A stretch of 64,000 nucleotides of DNA. It comes from Bryobacter sp964387685. GTDB taxonomy: Bacteria; Acidobacteriota; Terriglobia; Bryobacterales; Bryobacteraceae. The position numbers and the translations under genes are program-made. Below are positions 58,446 through 64,000 of this stretch, one piece after another (within the stretch, counting starts at the first letter, position 1; every line of letters starts with the position of its first letter). The DNA lies in contig CAYLXK010000021.1 in assembly GCA_964387685.1 (NCBI GenBank), forward strand, positions 42,120-106,119. The letters run 5' to 3'. A model generated the notes under the pieces. The model did no database searches, was not told the origin of the DNA, and saw nothing but the letters and a program-made list of their open reading frames with translations.

Positions 58446-61400
58446 ATGACAGTCGCGCAGGCACTGATGAGCATCACCGTACGTTGGCTGAAAAGCCAAG
58501 CCCTATTTGTATTCGTAACCGCATCTTTATTGGGTATTGGCTGGACAGCGAGGCTGCTCTTTGCGCAGACGGCCGGCAGTCCTTCCGTTGCTTTGGCGCC
58601 CTCTTTTGACGAGAGCGTAAAGCCCTTTCTCAAACAGAACTGCGCGCAGTGCCACAACGCGGATAATCCTACCGCCGGTGTCCGCGTCGACCATCTGGAC
58701 GCCTCGCTTGACGACCGTCACATTCGCCTTTGGGAAGGCATTCGCCATCGGGTCCAGGCCGGCACCATGCCCCCCAAAGGATTGCCGCAACCTTCCCCAG
58801 AAGCCCGCCGTCAGATTGTGGATTGGATTTCCCAGGGCCTAGAGGTGGCCCGCCTGCGCCCTGCACCTAAGAACGGCGTGGTGCGCCGCCTCACGGTGGC
58901 GCAGTACCGGAACACCTTGCGCGAATTGCTGCATCTGGAAGACGACCTGACCGAAATACTCCCGCCCGATGCCATCTCGAGCGACGGCTTCGTCAACAAC
59001 AAGGAGACTCTTCAGCTTTCGCCTTTGCTGCTTGAGGCCTACCTCGAAATAGCCGACAAGGCCTTGGACCGGGCGATTGTCGACCCCAAGTCGAAGCCAA
59101 AGATTCAGAACTTCCGCATGGACTTGGGAAACGGCGTCAATCCCAGCCCCCTTCCGGACAAGTTGATTCTGGGCGCCAACAGCCTCCTGCTGGAGAACAA
59201 AGACTTCCTGGTGACCCAACTAACGCCGAAGAAGCCCTTCGCCTTTGAGCCTTTCCAGATGAAGACGAAGTACCGCTTCATCGAAGGCTACGCGGGCAAC
59301 GACACCGTGCGCGGCTGGAGGGACTACGACAGCATCTATCACGCCGTTTTCGCCTGCATGCGGGGGAGCAACGGCTATCCGAAAGGCCATGCCTATAGCG
59401 CCGCGCCAGAGGGATTGCTTCTAAGGCCGGCTATTCCAAACGAGGAGCTCTTTGAGGCCGACGGCACCTACGGGCCCAAAGCGAATTTCAAAATCTCACT
59501 CCGCGAACTGCCCGACTATGGACGCTTTCGAGTCACCGTTACCGCCGCGAAGTACGACGACGGGCTGCTCCTCGGCGCGGAGGCGCCGATCGCGGGCGCC
59601 CCCGCTTTCGTGTTGCGGGAACCGGGAAAAGTCGTGATCCCGCAGGCGGGCGTTTACCGGGTAGACGCCGTTGCCGCCCCGATGCAAGCGATTTCGGCCG
59701 CTCCGGATGCCTCGCGCCTGGATCAGGACCTGGGCGGCTACTGGCCGTTAAATGGGCCCGGGCCTGGGACTCTGGAAGGTGCGGCTCGTTTTGTGGATTC
59801 ACCCTTTGGGCGGGCGATCTCGCTGGATGGAGAGGGAAGTTTCGTGAAAATAGCCCCGCAGGATTCTCCGAAGGTGGGAGAGGGGGACTTCACCGTAGCC
59901 CTATGGCTGCGTCCCGAACAACTGCGCCGCGCCGGAATCGTGAGTTTAGGCGGCTATGAATGGACGCAAGGCTGGATTCTGGATCTGCCGGACGGGCGGG
60001 GCACCGTACGGCTGGAGACGGCTGGGGCCGACAACCGGTCCAACGGGGCATTGCTGTCCGGCGCGGGCGTGCTTCGCCCCAATGTCTGGCAGCATGTCGC
60101 GGCAGTAGTGCGTCGCGGCGGGAAAGAAAGTGTCCTGTACGTCAATGGCTATGCCGTGGCAAAAGGCGAGATTGGCCGCGCGAATCTCGACAACCCGAAA
60201 GTCAAATTGCAACTGGGCAGGGTGGCCGGTGGACCTGCCTGGAAGGGGGAGTTGGATGAGGTCAGGCTGTATCGCCGTGCGCTCGCCGACGGCGAAATCC
60301 AAGCGCTGCTCAACGCAGGCAAAGCCTTTCTCAAGGCGCCGCCGGAGCGCCCGCAAGACCTGCACTTGACGCTGGGCAGCCGCCAGTTTTCGGGCCAACT
60401 GCAGCAGCCGGCATTTCTGGCCGTCCGCTTGCCGGCGGGCCCTTTGGCAGTGAGCTACCGGCTGGGCGGCTCGCGGGAACTCGAACGTTTGGAGCTAACG
60501 CCGCTTGCCCCCGCCGACCCGCTTGCGCAACGATTTACGGTTTTCGAGAAACGCCTGCCCCGTCTGGGCGTGCACCTGGGACTGCGCCGCGATTGCGGCA
60601 GCACCTTCGCACCGGTGGGCGCGCCGCAGACGGTGGCGGCGGGCCCTGAGGGGCGCTACGTTTTTGAGGGCGAAATCAGCAACTTCCCCAGCCCGAACGT
60701 GGAAAAAGACAACGTGAATTATCTGGCGGGCATTCGCGAGATCGCCGTGCGGAGCGAATATACGGACGGACGCGACATGCCCCGGCTGGCGCTTCGTTCG
60801 GTCGAATTTGAGGGACCTCTCTATGAGGCTTGGCCGCCAGCGCCGCATCGGAGTATCTTTATTCCGTCGGAGAGCAAACAGGATTCCACGGCTTATGCCC
60901 GGCAGGTGATTCGTAGTTTCGCCACCCGCGCCTTCCGCAGGCCGGTCAGCGACGAAGAGAGCGCGACGCTTTTGGCGGTTTTTGAGAAATCAAGGGCGGC
61001 GGGCGGCACATTCGAACGCGGCATTAAGGACGCACTGGCCGTCGTGCTGACCTCGCCGCAGTTCCTCTTTCTGGTGGAGCGTAGCGCCACTCCGCAGCCT
61101 GAGCCACTCGACGCCTATGAGTTGGCCAGCAAACTCTCCTACTTTCTTTGGAATGGGCCTCCAGATCGCACTGCGTTGCGCCTGGCGGCCAGCGGTACGC
61201 TGCGCGCACAGTTGAACGCCGAGGTGGATCGTTTGATCGCTCATCCCCGCTTCGAGCGTTTTAGCCAGGAATTCGCCACGCAGTGGCTTAGCCTCGATAA
61301 GTTCCAGGTACTGGAGCCCGACCGGAAGCGTTTTCCCAATCTGACGCGCGACACTCGAGCGCAATTGAAGCAGGAACCGGTACAGTATTTGCAATACTTG

Positions 61401-62093
61401 ATCCGGAACAACCTGCCGGCGCGCAATTTAATCGCCTCGGACTTTGTGTTGGCCAACGAGGTGGTGGCCAGCTACTACGGGCTGGCGGACAAGACAGAGA
61501 AGGGCTTCCGCTTCGAAGCAATTCCCCATGGCCGCCCGGAGCTGGGCGGCGTGCTCACGCAGGCCGCGATTTTAGCGGGACTATCCGATGGGCGGGAATC
61601 GAATCCGGTCAAGCGGGGGGCGTGGCTCGCGCGCCGGATCATAGCCGAGCCGCCGGCCGACCCGCCGCCTAATGTGCCGGCATTGCAGGAAGACACCAAA
61701 AATCTAACGCTGCGGCAGCGCCTGGAGATGCACAGGAATCATGCGGGTTGCGTGCAGTGCCATTTGAAGATCGACCCTTGGGGTGTGGCACTGGAGGAGT
61801 TCGACGCGGGCGGCCGATTGAAGACGCATCCGAGCGAGGCCCAATCGAAACTGCCCGACCAGACCGAGGTGAAGGGGGCCAACGACCTAAAGCGCTACCT
61901 GAGCCAAGACCGGATCGACCAGATCGCTTTCAGCGCACTGAAGCATATGGCCACCTATGCGAACGGCCGCAGCCTTACGTACAATGAACTTGACTACCTA
62001 AAGCGGGAAGGCCCGAAGTTGCGGGCTAGCGGCTACCGGATGAAGGACATGGTCCGGTTTGTCGTAAATAGTAAGATTTTTCTTGAAAAATAG
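58446..62093 (+). CDS. DUF1592 multi-domain protein with LamG insert
   Basis: A 1215-residue exported protein with the same plan as its divergent neighbour: haem site CAQCH (C66, C69, H70), DUF1587 (VRRLTVAQYRNTLRELL), DUF1595/1592 (ATRAFRRPVSDEE, ASKLSYFLWNGPPDR), DUF1588 (VKRGAWLARRIIAEPPADPPPNVP), CVQCH and DUF1585. In the middle it has a LamG/concanavalin-like domain (about residues 430-600: GGYWPLNGPGPGTLEG, GDFTVALWLRPEQL). LamG domains bind glycans, so it may localise the redox protein on a polysaccharide. The signal is a long hydrophobic N-terminus. Confidence 0.9.
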   Translation: MTVAQALMSITVRWLKSQALFVFVTASLLGIGWTARLLFAQTAGSPSVALAPSFDESVKPFLKQNCAQCHNADNPTAGVRVDHLDASLDDRHIRLWEGIRHRVQAGTMPPKGLPQPSPEARRQIVDWISQGLEVARLRPAPKNGVVRRLTVAQYRNTLRELLHLEDDLTEILPPDAISSDGFVNNKETLQLSPLLLEAYLEIADKALDRAIVDPKSKPKIQNFRMDLGNGVNPSPLPDKLILGANSLLLENKDFLVTQLTPKKPFAFEPFQMKTKYRFIEGYAGNDTVRGWRDYDSIYHAVFACMRGSNGYPKGHAYSAAPEGLLLRPAIPNEELFEADGTYGPKANFKISLRELPDYGRFRVTVTAAKYDDGLLLGAEAPIAGAPAFVLREPGKVVIPQAGVYRVDAVAAPMQAISAAPDASRLDQDLGGYWPLNGPGPGTLEGAARFVDSPFGRAISLDGEGSFVKIAPQDSPKVGEGDFTVALWLRPEQLRRAGIVSLGGYEWTQGWILDLPDGRGTVRLETAGADNRSNGALLSGAGVLRPNVWQHVAAVVRRGGKESVLYVNGYAVAKGEIGRANLDNPKVKLQLGRVAGGPAWKGELDEVRLYRRALADGEIQALLNAGKAFLKAPPERPQDLHLTLGSRQFSGQLQQPAFLAVRLPAGPLAVSYRLGGSRELERLELTPLAPADPLAQRFTVFEKRLPRLGVHLGLRRDCGSTFAPVGAPQTVAAGPEGRYVFEGEISNFPSPNVEKDNVNYLAGIREIAVRSEYTDGRDMPRLALRSVEFEGPLYEAWPPAPHRSIFIPSESKQDSTAYARQVIRSFATRAFRRPVSDEESATLLAVFEKSRAAGGTFERGIKDALAVVLTSPQFLFLVERSATPQPEPLDAYELASKLSYFLWNGPPDRTALRLAASGTLRAQLNAEVDRLIAHPRFERFSQEFATQWLSLDKFQVLEPDRKRFPNLTRDTRAQLKQEPVQYLQYLIRNNLPARNLIASDFVLANEVVASYYGLADKTEKGFRFEAIPHGRPELGGVLTQAAILAGLSDGRESNPVKRGAWLARRIIAEPPADPPPNVPALQEDTKNLTLRQRLEMHRNHAGCVQCHLKIDPWGVALEEFDAGGRLKTHPSEAQSKLPDQTEVKGANDLKRYLSQDRIDQIAFSALKHMATYANGRSLTYNELDYLKREGPKLRASGYRMKDMVRFVVNSKIFLEK

Positions 62094-62108
62094 GATCTGG
62101 AGACAGCG

Positions 62109-63449
62109 ATGAACCGCCCCATGAAAATCGACCGCCGCGCTTTCCTGCAAGGAGTAGGCGGTGCGGCCTTGGCCTTGCCCGTGCTTGACGCCATGGGCGC
62201 GGAGGTAACCAGCCTGGTACCGCGCCGTTTCTGCGCCCTCTATACGGCCAATGGCATGTCGCTGCCGAAGACCGAACATGGGCTAAGCGAGTGGAGTTGG
62301 TTCCCGACGGCGGAAAAGAATGGCGAATTCGTCTTTGGCAAGTCGACAGAACCGTTGATCCCATTCCGCAAGCAGCTCAGCTTCCTGGGCGGCCTGCACC
62401 ACCCGAGCGGGCCGAAGGCGGACCCGCATACGTGCTCGGACATGTGGCTGACCGGCGCGCCGCTGCACAACCCGAAACCCGGCACCTACAATTCTGTGGG
62501 ACTGGATCAGGTGATTGCGCTGCACACCAAGCAATATTGCCGGCAGCCGTCGCTGGTGTTGTCGATCGACGCGGGCACCGGTTTCCTTTCCCGCACCGGC
62601 ACCATTTCCTATAGCCTCGAAGGACGGCCGATTCCCGCCGAGAACAATCCCCGGCGCATTTTTGATCGGCTTTTTGGGGGCGACCGTAGTTCTCTGCAAT
62701 CGGAGCACGAGAAGCTGCAGCGACGGATCAAGCTTGTGGACGCGGTGGCGGGGAGCGCGCGGGCACTCGATCGCCAGTTGGGGAAATCGGACCGGGAGCG
62801 GATGGATCAGTATTTGACTTCGCTCAACGAAGTGGAATCAAGGCTGATCGCCTCGGAACGGTGGATTGACATCCCGCTGAAGAAGCAAGATTATTCGCAC
62901 CTGAATCTGGAAGCGAATTCCGAGGGCGAGCCGGCGGAATATTACCGCAACATGTTCGACCTGATCGCCCTGGCGTTCGACGCCGATATCACACGTTCAG
63001 TCGCCTTTATGCTGAACCGGGAAGACGGCATGGGCATTAGCGACACGTTCCCCTTGAAGTTGGGGCTTTCCAAGACGCACCACAACCTTTCTCACGCGAC
63101 AGACAAAGAAGGGCAGTTGCAGTTCGCTAAGTACGACCTATTCCTAAGCCAACAGGTGGCGCATTTCCTGGGGCGTTTGGGCGGCTACCAGGATCGTCAG
63201 GGCAGCGTGCTGGACAATACCATCGTGCTTTTTGGCAGTGGGGCGAGCACCACGCACAACACGTTGAATCTGCCGACCTTAGTGGCTGGTGGCGCCAATA
63301 TGGGGCTGAAACATGGGCGTTACTGGCGCAAAGACGAGTCCAGGATGTCGAATTTGTATTTGAGCATTCTTCGCTCTCTCCAGGTACCGCAAGAATCATT
63401 TGCCGACAGCACCGGTACACTCAGCAGCCCTATCTTCACGAAAGCGTAA
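62109..63449 (+). CDS. DUF1552 exported protein, second copy
   Basis: A 446-residue protein with a twin-arginine leader (DRRAFLQGVGGAALALPVL) and DUF1552 blocks (PLIPFRKQLSFLGGLHHPSG, HTCSDMWLTGAP, SVGLDQVIALHT). It follows the LamG-type DUF1592 gene by 15 bases, with GGAG 8 bases upstream of the ATG. It is the plus-strand mirror of the pair at 54.0-58.4 kb, but clearly divergent in sequence. Confidence 0.88.
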   Translation: MNRPMKIDRRAFLQGVGGAALALPVLDAMGAEVTSLVPRRFCALYTANGMSLPKTEHGLSEWSWFPTAEKNGEFVFGKSTEPLIPFRKQLSFLGGLHHPSGPKADPHTCSDMWLTGAPLHNPKPGTYNSVGLDQVIALHTKQYCRQPSLVLSIDAGTGFLSRTGTISYSLEGRPIPAENNPRRIFDRLFGGDRSSLQSEHEKLQRRIKLVDAVAGSARALDRQLGKSDRERMDQYLTSLNEVESRLIASERWIDIPLKKQDYSHLNLEANSEGEPAEYYRNMFDLIALAFDADITRSVAFMLNREDGMGISDTFPLKLGLSKTHHNLSHATDKEGQLQFAKYDLFLSQQVAHFLGRLGGYQDRQGSVLDNTIVLFGSGASTTHNTLNLPTLVAGGANMGLKHGRYWRKDESRMSNLYLSILRSLQVPQESFADSTGTLSSPIFTKA

Positions 63450-63494
63450 TTGCGTCGGCGCCAGCTAGGCTCGGAATAAGGGTAAGGAAAGGGG

Positions 63495-63515
63495 GCATCT
63501 CTTAATGAGAGATGC
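63495..63515 (+). promoter_or_regulatory. Hairpin that covers the start codon of the DoxX-like gene
   Basis: Perfect 8-base arms GCATCTCT and AGAGATGC around a 5-base loop. The ATG at 63512-63514 lies in the 3' arm. A G-rich ribosome-site-like stretch precedes the hairpin. RNA folding would hide the start codon. Confidence 0.5.
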
Positions 63516-63937
63516 AACGAACGACTTATTTCGTGGCCACCAGTTGGATACTTCGCGTCGTGGTGGCGCTGATCTTGGCGCAGTCTGTTTTTAGTAAATG
63601 CACTTCGGCGCCCGAGTCGATCTATATCTTTACGATGCTAGGGTGCGAGCCAGCTGGCCGGATCGCCTGCGGGATAGGCGAATGTCTTGCGACGGCACTG
63701 GTACTGATTCCCGGCCGTGTCGTGTACGGGGCTGGACTCACGCTGGCTTTGAGCAGCGGAGCGATTTTTTGCCATTTCGCGTGGTTGGGTATGCGGATGC
63801 CAAGGGTAGACGATGAGGGTGAGCTATTCGGACTTGCGATTGTCGCGTTAGTTTGTTCTCTGGCGTTGTTGATTCTGCATCGAAACGAGATTCGAATTCC
63901 CCCGGTTCTGCGCGTCAGCGGGATGTACGCGAGCTAA
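63512..63937 (+). CDS. DoxX/MauE-like small membrane protein
   Basis: A 141-residue protein with four hydrophobic helices and the pattern of DoxX/MauE-like proteins (LRVVVALILAQSVFSK at the start, GECLATALVLIPGRVVYGAGLTLALSSGAIFCHFAWLG in the middle). Such proteins are linked to quinone or thiol redox handling in the membrane. ATG 63512 is the only reasonable start and lies inside a hairpin. It is 62 bases after the DUF1552 gene and may be part of the same transcript. Confidence 0.65.
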   Translation: MQRTTYFVATSWILRVVVALILAQSVFSKCTSAPESIYIFTMLGCEPAGRIACGIGECLATALVLIPGRVVYGAGLTLALSSGAIFCHFAWLGMRMPRVDDEGELFGLAIVALVCSLALLILHRNEIRIPPVLRVSGMYAS

Positions 63938-64000
63938 GCCCGCCTGGCGATTTGGGTTCGTTTTGCGCGGCGGCGCGTTTTTGTTCGCGGTGGGCGCGGA

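Overview
This window reads as the chromosome of a GC-rich Gram-negative soil bacterium of the phylum Acidobacteriota, most likely near Solibacter/Bryobacter (order Bryobacterales). The pointers are family level: a beta-propeller protein ending in the Solibacter-type C-terminal domain (TIGR03437), a VWFA protein of the acidobacterial type (TIGR03436), two DUF1592/DUF1552 pairs with c-type haem motifs, and an outer-membrane barrel protein. Taxonomy is inferred from gene content only. No insertion sequence, phage, CRISPR array or rRNA was seen; one tRNA (initiator Met) is present.

Layout. 1-10.3 kb: the end of inositol-3-phosphate synthase, an epimerase, an SH3 lipoprotein and an exported aldo/keto reductase on the plus strand. 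These face a minus-strand group: cyclase, small membrane protein, ferredoxin-NADP-type reductase, CbiX, Cys-rich protein, barrel protein and a large secreted propeller protein. 10.5-21.5 kb: a minus-strand Tad/Cpa (type IVc pilus) locus holding tadV, cpaB, cpaC, cpaE, tadA, tadB and tadC, preceded by a LuxR-type regulator and a GT-C-like membrane protein. No pilin gene is visible. 21.5-26.8 kb: amidase with a small partner, TerC, DUF362, MliC, RecQ and tRNA-fMet.

27.4-38.6 kb holds the most unusual locus. Nine genes are joined by eight consecutive 4-base stop/start overlaps: two ABC ATPases, two permeases and a solute-binding protein of the peptide-importer class, then a sigma factor, a TPR-CHAT (caspase-like) protease, a soluble zinc-finger anti-sigma-like protein and a secreted subtilisin. 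A secreted beta-rich protein follows with its own strong ribosome site. Sigma factor, CHAT protease and anti-sigma-like protein side by side recall the TPR-CHAT/Csx30/sigma logic of type III-E CRISPR, but no CRISPR parts are here.

39.4-48.7 kb (minus strand): an LPDTA-tailed secreted protein, NAD malic enzyme, VWFA protein, class D-like sortase, a two-domain glycosyltransferase, a GH130 phosphorylase-like protein and a GT4. Sortase and a candidate substrate in a Gram-negative genome are notable. 48.4-53.2 kb: an ECF sigma factor, a PAS-sigma54 enhancer-binding protein, a second small sigma factor and a ferritin-like stress protein. A recurring palindrome TGACC-N6-GGTCA is scattered between them, a candidate operator or enhancer of a local stress regulon.

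53.2-63.9 kb: an exported Fe/Mn superoxide dismutase and two divergently transcribed DUF1592+DUF1552 modules, one with an inserted LamG domain, then a DoxX/MauE-like membrane protein whose start codon lies in a hairpin. All function calls come from reading motifs, without database searches.
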